Source of the DNA: an uncultured beta proteobacterium
Lineage (GTDB): Bacteria; Pseudomonadota; Gammaproteobacteria; Burkholderiales; Burkholderiaceae_C
Direction: 5' to 3'
DNA: 38,430 bases
NCBI GenBank assembly: GCA_903951445.1
Contig: CAJBBZ010000286.1
Coordinates: forward strand, 1 to 38,430
Position 1 is the stretch's first letter, and each line of letters begins with the position of its first letter. Below the pieces are notes generated by a model. The model ran no database searches, was not told the origin of the DNA, and was given only the letters and a program-made list of their open reading frames with translations. A program made the position numbers and the translations under genes. Shown one piece after another: positions 7,626-15,769 of this stretch.

Positions 7626-7657
7626 CCTTAAGACGCTTACGAAAAAGCTGGCCTCGC

Positions 7658-9040
7658 TCAATCGGCGTTAGGCGGGGCTTGTATTGACTTTGGCGCTGGC
7701 GTTTGCACCCGCGAGGCCAGCCACACCAGCAGCAGCACGGGCAGGCCCAGCAAAGCAGTGGTACTGAAAAAATCGGCGTAACCGAAAGCATCCACATACT
7801 TGCCTGAAAACCCCGCGACAAACTTGGGCAGCAAGAGCATCATGGAACTGAACAATGCATATTGCGTGGCCGAATACTGCACATTCGTCAAGGAAGACAA
7901 GTAGGCAATAAAGGCTGACGAGGCAATGCCGCTGGCGAGGTTGTCCGCCGATACCACCCAGATCAGCGCAGTCACATCATGGCCCCGCGTGCTGAGCCAG
8001 GCAAATAACAAATTGGTGGCGGCGCTGAGCGCGGCGCCCAGCATCAGCACCCGCATCACGCCTATGCGTAGCGCCAATGCGCCGCCCACAAAAGCGCCGA
8101 CCAAGGTCATGATGACGCCATAGACTTTGGTCACCGCAGCCACTTCGTCTTTGCTAAAGCCCATGTCCACATAAAACGGGTTGGCCATGATGCCCATCAC
8201 CACATCGCTAATACGATAGCTGGCAATCAGGGCCAGTATCAGCGCGGCCTGCCAACGGTAGCGCTTTAAAAAATCTGCAAAAGGCGCGACCAGCGCGCCT
8301 TGCAGCCATTGCCGGATGCCTTTGCTCGGTGCGATTGGCGCTGCCACCGGCTCGCGGGAAAAAAGTACCGTCAGCACGCCGGGCAACATGCTCAGCGCCA
8401 TGACCACATAGGCTATTTGCCATGGCCCGTGTTGGTAGGGCGCTGCCGCCCCCGCGACCGCAGCGGGCACTTCGGCACGTGCGGCGATCCACAAAGCACC
8501 GGCACCAGACCAGATCATGGCCAAGCGGTAGCCGGTTTGGTAGGTGGCCGCTAAGGCCGCCTGGTGCTCTACATCGGCCGATTCGATACGGAAAGCGTCC
8601 AGCGCGATGTCCTGCGTAGCCGATGCAAAAGCCACCGCCACCGCACACCACACCACCGGAGCCAGCGCGACTTGCGGATCCGTCATGGCCATGCACACCA
8701 GCGCCACCAAGATGACGGCTTGCGACAGCAAGAGCCAGCTGCGCCTGCGCCCCAGAGCGCGCGTGAGCCAGGGGATAGGCATGCGATCGACCAAGGGCGA
8801 CCAGACCCATTTAAAGCCATAGGCCAGGCCGACCCAACTGAGAAAGCCAATGGTGGTGCGGTCAATACCGGCCTCGCGCAGCCAAAAGCTCAGGGTGCCA
8901 AATACCAGCAGCAAAGGCAAGCCCGCCGAAAAGCCCAGCGACAACATGCGCAAAGAGGCGGGTTCAGCGTAGATTTTTAAGGTCTGAAGCCAAGTGGCTT
9001 TAGGCGCATTGGGAGCCGGCGCTAGGGTCGTATCAGTCAT
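7658..9040 (-). CDS. ampG: AmpG-like MFS muropeptide permease
   Basis: A 460-residue major facilitator protein with about 12-14 hydrophobic segments. The opening (SLGFSAGLPLLLVFGTLSFWLREAGID) and the GLAYGFKWVWSPLVDR loop are typical of AmpG, which brings GlcNAc-anhydro-muropeptides back into the cytoplasm for peptidoglycan recycling. The ATG at 9040 is chosen; an upstream in-frame TTG at 9085 would overlap the divergent protease gene. Only 39 bp separate the two divergent start codons. Downstream on the same strand, 102 bp away, is the CpxR-like regulator, so this is a small envelope-maintenance neighbourhood. A related transporter with another substrate cannot be excluded. Confidence 0.85.
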   Translation of the reverse strand: MTDTTLAPAPNAPKATWLQTLKIYAEPASLRMLSLGFSAGLPLLLVFGTLSFWLREAGIDRTTIGFLSWVGLAYGFKWVWSPLVDRMPIPWLTRALGRRRSWLLLSQAVILVALVCMAMTDPQVALAPVVWCAVAVAFASATQDIALDAFRIESADVEHQAALAATYQTGYRLAMIWSGAGALWIAARAEVPAAVAGAAAPYQHGPWQIAYVVMALSMLPGVLTVLFSREPVAAPIAPSKGIRQWLQGALVAPFADFLKRYRWQAALILALIASYRISDVVMGIMANPFYVDMGFSKDEVAAVTKVYGVIMTLVGAFVGGALALRIGVMRVLMLGAALSAATNLLFAWLSTRGHDVTALIWVVSADNLASGIASSAFIAYLSSLTNVQYSATQYALFSSMMLLLPKFVAGFSGKYVDAFGYADFFSTTALLGLPVLLLVWLASRVQTPAPKSIQAPPNAD

Positions 9041-9079
9041 CAGGGAATAATACCCACTGTCGTCAAGGAGATCGGGCAA

Positions 9080-9967
9080 ATGCAAGGGTGGTCAATAACA
9101 GGGATGGGTGTGCGCGGCATCGTGGCGCGGATGGGTCTGTGCCTGCTCGCGGCGCTGCCTGGAGCGCAGACCGTACAGGCGCAAACGCGCGAAGGCGTGC
9201 AGGTGGGCGAGACCTCGGCGTTTGCCAAGATCGTCCCTGCCGACCAGGTCGAGCGCAGCGCCGCCCTGCAATACCAGCAGACCTTGGCGCAGGCGTCCAA
9301 ACAACACGCTTTAGGTCCGGCAGACCACCCGCAGGTGCAGCGCTTGCGCACCATCATGGATCGGCTTATTCCTTACGCCGCTGAATGGAACCCGCGCGCC
9401 CAGCAATGGAAATGGGAAGTCAACCTGATTGGCTCCAACCAGATCAATGCCTATTGCATGCCTGGCGGCAAGATTGCGTTTTACACCGGCATCCTGAACA
9501 AGCTGCAACTCACCGATGACGAAGTGGCCATGGTGATGGGGCACGAAATCGCCCATGCATTGCGCGAACATGCGCGAGAGCGCATGGGCAAAGGCCAGGT
9601 CACCGAGTTTGCGGCGCGCCTTGGTGGCTCGCTGCTGTCGGGCCTATTGGGCATTGACCCGCGCGTGGGCGATGCGGTAGCGCAAACCGGCGCCAATTTG
9701 GCGTCGCTCAAGTTCGGCCGCGAGGACGAGTCCGAAGCCGATCTGGTAGGCATGGACCTGGCCGCACGCGCCGGGTACGACCCGCGCGCCGGTGTGAGCC
9801 TGTGGCAAAAAATGTCGGCTAACAACAAAGGCGCGCCGCCCGAATGGCTGTCCACCCACCCCTCTGGCAATACGCGCATTGCAGAGATCGAGGCCAATTT
9901 GCCCAAGGTCATGCCTTTGTACGAGCGGGCTAAAAAACCCGCTGCCAGCGAAACCAGCAGCCAATAA
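9080..9967 (+). CDS. Periplasmic M48 family metalloprotease
   Basis: A 295-residue zinc protease. A signal peptide covers about residues 1-35 (basic start, hydrophobic GLCLLAALPGA, then VQAQT). The catalytic motif is H155-E-I-A-H159, with the third zinc ligand in the ESEAD segment (217-221). No tetratricopeptide repeats follow, so it resembles the short LoiP/YcaL type rather than BepA. It probably degrades misfolded periplasmic or outer-membrane proteins. The ATG at 9080 has AAGGAG (9065-9070) at good spacing. It is divergent from ampG and close to the CpxAR-like system, whose E. coli counterpart controls envelope proteases; regulation here is not shown. Confidence 0.88.
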   Translation: MQGWSITGMGVRGIVARMGLCLLAALPGAQTVQAQTREGVQVGETSAFAKIVPADQVERSAALQYQQTLAQASKQHALGPADHPQVQRLRTIMDRLIPYAAEWNPRAQQWKWEVNLIGSNQINAYCMPGGKIAFYTGILNKLQLTDDEVAMVMGHEIAHALREHARERMGKGQVTEFAARLGGSLLSGLLGIDPRVGDAVAQTGANLASLKFGREDESEADLVGMDLAARAGYDPRAGVSLWQKMSANNKGAPPEWLSTHPSGNTRIAEIEANLPKVMPLYERAKKPAASETSSQ

Positions 9968-10097
9968 TTCAGCCTCGGCACAAGCGCTTTGCGCCGCGCG
10001 CAGCAAGCCTGTCCCACACGCGGCTCGGGGCCGCTCCAATCACTGGTGTATGGTGTAAAGTCGCGGCCTCCAACTGCGAGGCCTGCGCCCAATCTCT

Positions 10098-11042
10098 ATG
10101 GAACAAGCCATCTCCCTGCCCATCCACGGCGACGTGCTGCGCACACCCGAAGCCCGGTTTGCCAACTTGCCGGACTTCCCCTACCAGCCCCGTTACACCG
10201 AAGTCGGTATTTTGCGCATCGCGCATATCGATGAAGGCCCGCGCGATGGGCCGTTGGTACTACTGATGCATGGCGAACCTGCCTGGTCATTTCTGTACCG
10301 CAAGATGATTCCCGTATTCGTGGCGGCGGGCATGCGCGTGGTCGCTCCAGACCTGGTGGGTTTTGGCCGGTCTGACAAACTGGAGGACGCGGCGGATTAT
10401 TCTTACTTTAACCATGTGCAATGGATGAAGGCCTGGGTGCAAGCCAATGATTTGCAGCACATCACTTTTTTCGGTCAAGACTGGGGCTCTTTGGTCGGCC
10501 TGCGCGTCGTGGCGGAAATGCCGGACCGCTTTGACCGTGTGGTGCTGGCCAACGGCGGCTTGCCCACGGGCATGGATGCATTGCCAAAGGCCTTCAAAAT
10601 ATGGCGCGCTTTTGCCCGTTACAGCCCCTGGTTTCCGATTGGCCGGATTGTTAAAACCGGTTGCCATAAAGGGCTGACACCCGCCGAAGAAGCCGCGTAT
10701 GACGCGCCCTTTCCCAGCCGCAAATACACAGTGGCTGCGCGCGTGTTCCCTGGCTTTGTGCCCTCCACGCCGGATGATCCCGAACGCGAGCGCAACCTGG
10801 CCGCCTGGGAAGTATTTAAGCAGTGGGAAAAGCCTTTTCTCACACTGTTTAGCACGCGCGACCCGGTCACCAAAAACGGCGAGTTCATGTGGCAAAAACG
10901 CGTACCCGGCGCGCAAGGCCAAGACCATTTCAAAATCCGTGGCGCCGGACATTTTTTGCAAGAAGACAAGGGCGAGGAAGTGGCCCAACACATCATCCGC
11001 TTTATGCGCGCTACGCAAGCTGCCTCGCCGGTAGAGGCTTGA
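10098..11042 (+). CDS. Haloalkane dehalogenase (alpha/beta hydrolase)
   Basis: A 314-residue alpha/beta hydrolase of the haloalkane dehalogenase family, which hydrolyses a carbon-halogen bond to give an alcohol and a halide. HGEP (58-61) forms the oxyanion region. The nucleophile is D128 in GQDWGS, followed by W129, one of the halide-binding tryptophans. The third acid is probably D255 (TRDPVT), located after the cap domain as in subfamily I enzymes, and the catalytic base is H285 (GAGHFLQED). Length is near the 297-310 of characterised members. The ATG at 10098 begins the conserved region. No neighbouring haloacid or alcohol dehydrogenase was seen, so the natural substrate is unknown. Confidence 0.88.
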   Translation: MEQAISLPIHGDVLRTPEARFANLPDFPYQPRYTEVGILRIAHIDEGPRDGPLVLLMHGEPAWSFLYRKMIPVFVAAGMRVVAPDLVGFGRSDKLEDAADYSYFNHVQWMKAWVQANDLQHITFFGQDWGSLVGLRVVAEMPDRFDRVVLANGGLPTGMDALPKAFKIWRAFARYSPWFPIGRIVKTGCHKGLTPAEEAAYDAPFPSRKYTVAARVFPGFVPSTPDDPERERNLAAWEVFKQWEKPFLTLFSTRDPVTKNGEFMWQKRVPGAQGQDHFKIRGAGHFLQEDKGEEVAQHIIRFMRATQAASPVEA

Positions 11043-11208
11043 ATACATGGCTGCCTAGCGACCCAAGCTACGAGCCAGTCAGCGGGCCGATTAAGCGCAG
11101 GCCTCTTGCCGGTTGCGCACCAACGGCGCACGCCATTGCAAGGTGCACAGCGCCATGCGCAAATAGCTGCCACAAGCGCCCTGTCAGTTTGAAAGCGCTT
11201 AATGGGGC

Positions 11209-11973
11209 ATGAACGCCAACCCAGCCAACGCACCCACCGGATACCAAACCAAGCAGGAAAGTATTGCAGTCCACGGCGTAGACAACATCCTGATCCGCTC
11301 CCTATTGGACAAGCAGCAATTCCACGATCCGCATGAAGAGGCTTTGCAACAAGGCATTTCATCGGCGGCCTGGCCGTTGTTCGGCTTGCTTTGGCCCTCG
11401 GGCCTGCACCTGGCCGAGCGCCTGGCGCAAAGACCGGTGCAGACCGGTGAACGTATTTTGGAAGTGGGCTGCGGACTAGCGCTAGCCAGCCTGGTAGGCC
11501 ATAGGCGCGGCGCCGATGTCACCGCCAGCGACTGCCACCCAATGGCTGCCGGCTTTATGCTGGAAAACCTGCGCATCAATGGGCTGCTTCCTTTGCAATA
11601 CCGCCATGGCCGCTGGGGCGCGCTGCCCGCGTACGAAGGGCCTTCGGCGCCCATCGCTACTGGGTCACCCAAGTTGATTCCTTATGCACGCATGGGCGTC
11701 GCAGCGCCGGTGCAAGGGCGCTTCGATCTGATCATGGGCAGCGACATCTTGTACGAACGTGACGAGGCCGGCACCCTTCCCGCCTTCATCGAAGAGCACG
11801 CCGCCCAGGCCTGTGAAGTCTGGGTGGTAGACCCCAACCGGGGCAACCGCGCCCACTTTCACCGACATATGGCAGCCTTGGGTTTTGTCCTCAAAGAATA
11901 TGCCTTGACCTTGGCTGCAACCTCCGACTTAGCGGCTTACAAAGGCCGCATGCTGAGTTATCAGCGGCATTAA
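11209..11973 (+). CDS. Class I SAM-dependent methyltransferase
   Basis: A 254-residue methyltransferase of the METTL21-like (protein lysine methyltransferase) style. SAM motif I is ILEVGCGLALASLVG (about 81-95), the acidic motif II end is ASDCHP, and the FDLIMGSDILYERDE block is the post-motif that this subgroup shares. The C-terminal part has WVVDPNRGNRAHFHRHM. The ATG at 11209 follows AATGGGG. The substrate could be a protein side chain or small molecule; sequence does not tell. Convergent with the P450 gene, with a palindromic repeat element between. Confidence 0.8.
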   Translation: MNANPANAPTGYQTKQESIAVHGVDNILIRSLLDKQQFHDPHEEALQQGISSAAWPLFGLLWPSGLHLAERLAQRPVQTGERILEVGCGLALASLVGHRRGADVTASDCHPMAAGFMLENLRINGLLPLQYRHGRWGALPAYEGPSAPIATGSPKLIPYARMGVAAPVQGRFDLIMGSDILYERDEAGTLPAFIEEHAAQACEVWVVDPNRGNRAHFHRHMAALGFVLKEYALTLAATSDLAAYKGRMLSYQRH

Positions 11974-12008
11974 ATTTCCGGTGTGCAGTGACGGCTGACA
12001 TGCTTAGG

Positions 12009-12137
12009 GAAGGTCTGCATAAGTTCAAACCCGTCATTGCGAGCGAAGCGAAGCAATCCTTTTTTGCTTACCAATCAAGCACTTATGGATCGCCGCGTCG
12101 CTACGCTCCTCGCGATGACAGACTTATGCAGACCTTC
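12009..12137. repeat. MITE-like palindromic element, copy 1
   Basis: This 129-bp element has perfect 16-bp terminal inverted repeats: 12009-12024 (GAAGGTCTGCATAAGT) and 12122-12137. Inside, a CGTCATTGCGAG-type arm and a GGATCGCCGCGTCGC-type arm form an imperfect long hairpin. A second, diverged copy is at 24340-24472. The CGTCATTGCGAG...GCAATCC motif is a widespread bacterial palindromic repeat. There is no coding capacity, so movement would need a transposase in trans. It lies between the convergent ends of the methyltransferase and P450 genes. Confidence 0.8.
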
Positions 12138-12151
12138 ATTAGCTGTAGCGC

Positions 12152-13612
12152 TTAAAGCGTAGGGCTTACCGACTGCATGCTGTTACGCAAGCGCATTTGC
12201 AAACCCACAGGCATCATGGCAAAAGAGAGTCGCTCCTTGGGCGGCTGCCCGTCCGCCGTACCTACGAATTCGATATCAAAGGGGCCCAGTAATGCGGTCA
12301 TTGCGATTTTCATTTCCAACATCGCCAGGTAGCGGCCCGGGCAAATGCGCGGCCCGGCGCCAAATGGCGTGGATGAGCGCTTGGCAGGGTTATCCGATTG
12401 CATCCAGCGCTCGGGCTCAAACCTAGACGCTTGGGGAACCAAATCCTCACGCACACTGTCACGGCGCAGCAGGTTGATCACAATCGTCCCTCGGGGCACC
12501 TGCACATCCCCCACCAACACGTCCGCATTGGCCTGCAAAGGCAATTGCGGCCCTACCGGCTTGAGGCGCATGGTCTCGTGGATGCAGGCCTCGATAAACT
12601 CCAAACCCGCCACTTCCTCCATGGTGGGCTGCTGACAATCTTGCACCTTGGTGCGCACTTCAGTACGCGCCCTATCAAGTGCCTGCGGGTGCGTCCACAG
12701 CAAGTAAATCATCCAAGCGATGGTGTTGGCTGTGGTGTCTTCGCCAGCGAGCAACATGGTCATCACATTGCCTGCGACTTGGGCATCACTCAAACCGCTG
12801 TCAGGCCGATCGGCAGCGGCCAACATGGCTTCCAATAAATTGTGGGGTTGGGTGTGGCGTTGCGGCTCGGCTTGCATACGCGAACGCGCTTGCGCGATAA
12901 AGCCGTCAACCGCTTTATTGACCTCAACCATGCTGCGCGCCAAGGCGCGGTCGGCGCGCGAAGGAAATAGGCGCCACAGCGGAATCGGCGCGGTAATGCG
13001 TCTGAACAAAGCGGGGAATACTTTGTCCAAATGCTGCTGGATCACGTCGCCGTCAGAGCCCAGCGTATCCACTTCGGCGCCAAAGGCCAGCCCGGCGATG
13101 GTGTCCACCGTGTAGCGCATCAAATCACTTTGCAACACAATGGTTTCCTGCCGAAGGGCGGCGTCTGTCCAACGCTTGATCAAGCGCTGCGCCACCGTGA
13201 GCAATGCTGGGTAATAAGCACGCACATGGCCTGGATCAAAACCCGCCATAACCATCCGGCGCTGGCGCATCCAGTCCTCCCCTTCCGCACTGAATAGGCC
13301 GGGCTGCAAGCCCATCTCCTGACCAATCTCGCGCAGGCGGGCGGTTCGGCTGAAGGCGGCGGGCCGGTTGCGTAGCACCGAGGCAACCACTTGGTGATCG
13401 CTCAGCACCAGAATACGCCGGCCTGCGGCGCGCAATTGGTAATAAGGACCATATTGCACAGCCCAGGCTTCCAAAGCCAAATGCAAAGTGGGCGATCGAA
13501 ACTCCAACGCATTACCCAGAAAAGGCAGGCCGCGCGGACCGGGTAGATCAGCAATACGGCGGGCGGGCTTGGATGTAAGCGGTGTGGGCGAGGCGGGATT
13601 CGGAGTAGGCAT
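12152..13612 (-). CDS. Cytochrome P450
   Basis: A 486-residue soluble P450 monooxygenase. The Pro-rich start (LPGPRGLPFLGN) precedes the fold, the I helix carries AGEDTTANT, the K helix carries ETMRLKP (ExxR motif), and the heme-binding segment FGAGPRICPGRYLA gives the thiolate C424. No reductase domain is fused and no membrane anchor is obvious, so it needs separate redox partners; no ferredoxin gene was seen nearby. The ATG at 13612 gives normal length. It follows an interrupted DMT transporter gene on the same strand with about 70 bp between. The substrate is unknown; fatty acid or terpenoid hydroxylation would be typical but is not shown. Confidence 0.93.
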   Translation of the reverse strand: MPTPNPASPTPLTSKPARRIADLPGPRGLPFLGNALEFRSPTLHLALEAWAVQYGPYYQLRAAGRRILVLSDHQVVASVLRNRPAAFSRTARLREIGQEMGLQPGLFSAEGEDWMRQRRMVMAGFDPGHVRAYYPALLTVAQRLIKRWTDAALRQETIVLQSDLMRYTVDTIAGLAFGAEVDTLGSDGDVIQQHLDKVFPALFRRITAPIPLWRLFPSRADRALARSMVEVNKAVDGFIAQARSRMQAEPQRHTQPHNLLEAMLAAADRPDSGLSDAQVAGNVMTMLLAGEDTTANTIAWMIYLLWTHPQALDRARTEVRTKVQDCQQPTMEEVAGLEFIEACIHETMRLKPVGPQLPLQANADVLVGDVQVPRGTIVINLLRRDSVREDLVPQASRFEPERWMQSDNPAKRSSTPFGAGPRICPGRYLAMLEMKIAMTALLGPFDIEFVGTADGQPPKERLSFAMMPVGLQMRLRNSMQSVSPTL

Positions 13613-13683
13613 GGTCAGCCACTAGTGTGTTGGCAGGAGCAGCACTGTAGGCGCTTCGGCATAGCAATCTCAAGGACAAGGCT

Positions 13684-14598
13684 TTAACGCCCACGTTCGC
13701 GCCGCGCAATCCACACAGTAGAAGCCAGAATCACCATCGCGCCCAAAATGGTCGAGTGGCTGGGGATGTCGCTAAACACCAACCAGCCCATGAGCGATGC
13801 CCAGAGCAAATCCAGAAAGCGCAAAGTCTGCGTAGCCGATATATCAGCCACCCGAAAACCGCGCGTCAATAAATAGTGGGCACCTGACCCCAGCACGCCC
13901 GCCGCTAAAAAACCCAGCCATTGCATCGGAGTCGGGTCGGTCCAATGCAAGAGCCCCAAGGGCAGGCTGAGCACCGTGACCGAGATCGCTTGCCACAACA
14001 CTATCGCGCCCGCGCTTTCGGTGCGCGTGAGCGATTTGGTCAATAAAAACGAAGCGGCAAACTAGGGCGAGGACGCCAGCATGACCAGGAAATAAACCCC
14101 GCCTGATGCGGACATATGCGGGCCGACCACCACCAATACGCCAGCAAAACCAAACAATGCGGCGATCCAGCGGTCGGCGTACATTTTTTCGCCCAGAAAC
14201 CAGGCGGCACCAATCATGATGAAGATAGGGCCGGTAAAGCCGATGGCCGTCATATCGGCCAAACCGATACGCGGCAATGCGGTAAACCAGAACACCAGCC
14301 CCAAGGTGTGTACCGCGCCACGCCACCACTGCCCCTGCATGTTCACCGGACGGTAAGCCGCATAGCCCTGGCGCAGCACCAGAGGTAGTATCACCAGGGT
14401 TCCCGCGAGGTAGCGCAAAAACTGTGCTTGAAACGGGTCGAGCGACAAGGTGATGCTGCGCACAATCGTATTTAAAAAGGTAAACACGATACCGCTGGCC
14501 GCCACCCACAGCATGCCGCGCCAGACCGGGGGCAGCAAAAACATGCGCATACGCGCATGGCGGCGTGCCAGCGCCATACGGGCCAGCGTGCGGCGCAT
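13684..14598 (-). pseudogene. DMT (EamA) transporter interrupted by an in-frame amber codon
   Basis: Two open stretches lie in the same reading frame: one encoding about 178 residues (14598-14065) and one encoding the last 125 (14061-13687). Only a TAG at 14062-14064 separates them (LASSP-stop-FAASFLLTKSLTR). Together they make one 304-codon EamA/RhaT-type transporter with two five-helix repeats: the first has AASGIVFTFLNTIV and GPIFIMIGAAWFLGEKM, the second has GSGAHYLLTRGFR and the LDLLWASLMGWLVF helix. No frameshift is needed. Most likely it is a recent nonsense mutation, or an error in the sequence; readthrough is possible but unsupported. The ATG at 14598 is used; a GTG at 14625 is an alternative. 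Confidence 0.8.
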
Positions 14599-14693
14599 CA
14601 AAGAGGGGGCAGTGCCTACGCGCACGAACTGGCAAATCGGGTCATGAAGCCTTCCAGTATAGGCCTCAGTGATGCGTGGACAGTCACCTAGCG

Positions 14694-15587
14694 CTAGCTA
14701 AAAAGCTGCCCGCGCGCGGCATCGGTAATGGCCAGCACACAAGGGTGTGTGATGCGCCGCTCCACTGAAACAGCAAAGAATTCTTCGACCAGTTCATCGC
14801 TGCGTCCGACACATTGCACCCCGAATTGGGAAGCCGTTTCCTGCTCCATCACTCTGGGCACCATGAACACGCCTCGGCCCTCGCGCCCGAAAGCGGTCAT
14901 CAGCGCGCCGTCGTCAAATTCACCGATCACGCGGGGTGCGATGTTGTGGCGGGTAAACCAGGATTCGAGTTGCTGGCGTATCGAGGCCTGCGCGCCCTGG
15001 ATCAGCAAAGGCGCCGCATTCAGACAATCGGGAAATGGGCCCTGTAAGCTGGCCGCCACTGCCGCTGTACACATAAAGGACATGCTGCTTCGCCCCAAGG
15101 GGTGGTTGAAGGCACGCACATTGATGCGCCGCGACATGGGCTCGTCGGCGATCACCAGGTCGAGACGGTTCAGTGCCAATTGAGATAAAAGGTCGGGGAA
15201 TTTGCCTTCGCTACACGCCATGCGCACCGGCGCAGGCACCGCCAAGGCCGGCTCTAACAAGCGGTAGGCCACCGATTTATTCACCGAATCGGCCACGCCG
15301 ACCCGAAACTCCAGCACCCGCGCACCACCATGGGCCTGGCGCACCGCCGATTCCATTTCATTGCCCAGGGTAAATATCTGGTCGGCATAGCCCAGCGCCA
15401 GGCGTCCGTGTTCGGTCAGCTCCAGGTTGCGCCCGCTTTTCTTAAAGAGCTTGCGGCCCAGCCAGTCTTCCAGCAGATGAATCTGCCCCGAAAGCGTTTG
15501 TGGCGTGGTGTGCAATTGCTCGCCAGCGCGCATTACACCGCCGGATTTGGCGGTTACCCAAAAGTAATAAAGGTGTTTAAAGTTCAT
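14694..15587 (-). CDS. nhaR: LysR family regulator, NhaR type
   Basis: A 297-residue LysR-type regulator. The N-terminal helix-turn-helix starts MNFKHLYYFWVTAKSGG and continues through TTPQTLSGQIHLLEDWLGRKLF, which is the NhaR signature rather than a generic LysR start. The effector-binding domain follows from about residue 90. In E. coli NhaR activates the nhaA sodium/proton antiporter gene in response to Na+; no antiporter gene is in this window, so the target here is uncertain. The ATG at 15587 is chosen over a non-conserved upstream extension. It is divergent from an IscR-like gene; the shared 182-bp region has a perfect inverted repeat. Confidence 0.85.
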   Translation of the reverse strand: MNFKHLYYFWVTAKSGGVMRAGEQLHTTPQTLSGQIHLLEDWLGRKLFKKSGRNLELTEHGRLALGYADQIFTLGNEMESAVRQAHGGARVLEFRVGVADSVNKSVAYRLLEPALAVPAPVRMACSEGKFPDLLSQLALNRLDLVIADEPMSRRINVRAFNHPLGRSSMSFMCTAAVAASLQGPFPDCLNAAPLLIQGAQASIRQQLESWFTRHNIAPRVIGEFDDGALMTAFGREGRGVFMVPRVMEQETASQFGVQCVGRSDELVEEFFAVSVERRITHPCVLAITDAARGQLFS

Positions 15588-15630
15588 TGCTAGCCTTTGC
15601 ACATGCTGATATTCAGGGGGAAGGTGCTCC

Positions 15631-15657
15631 ATTCACTTCGTAATTATCGAAGTGAAT
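15631..15657. promoter_or_regulatory. Perfect inverted repeat, probable operator
   Basis: ATTCACTTCG (15631-15640) and CGAAGTGAAT (15648-15657) are exact reverse complements around TAATTAT. The centre TTCG-N7-CGAA also satisfies the LysR T-N11-A rule. It lies 44 bp upstream of the nhaR start codon and ends 16 bp before the -35 box of the divergent IscR-like gene. Binding by NhaR or by the Rrf2 protein is the obvious hypothesis; neither is shown. Confidence 0.65.
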
Positions 15658-15673
15658 TACTTAAAAATACGAA

Positions 15674-15702
15674 TTTACACGAAGCATAAGTGTTTTTATA
15701 GT
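15674..15702 (+). promoter_or_regulatory. Near-consensus sigma-70 promoter
   Basis: TTTACA (15674-15679), a 17-bp spacer and TATAGT (15697-15702) each match the consensus hexamers at five of six positions. It reads toward the IscR-like gene at 15770. The predicted leader of about 60 bases contains a 13-base alternating GC run (15716-15728) and AAAGGA before the ATG. Confidence 0.65.
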
Positions 15703-15769
15703 CTGCTTTCCTCCGGCGCGCGCGCGCGTCGGTTTTGCACGTCCCGTGCGCTAGACGAAAGGACTATGT

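Noticed and set aside
11090-11203. ATTAAGCGC and GCGCTTAAT inverted repeat around the haloalkane dehalogenase-methyltransferase gap
   Set aside because: Only 9 bp arms about 95 bp apart, with no surrounding similarity; could be chance in a spacer of this size.
12009-12137. Possible CRISPR or REP cluster
   Set aside because: There are no regularly spaced repeats; the structure is one element with terminal inverted repeats and a single distant copy.
13844-14635. 263-codon minus-strand open frame spanning the amber codon of the DMT transporter
   Set aside because: It is the neighbouring frame; its translation has no membrane helices, whereas the interrupted frame is a clear transporter on both sides of the stop.
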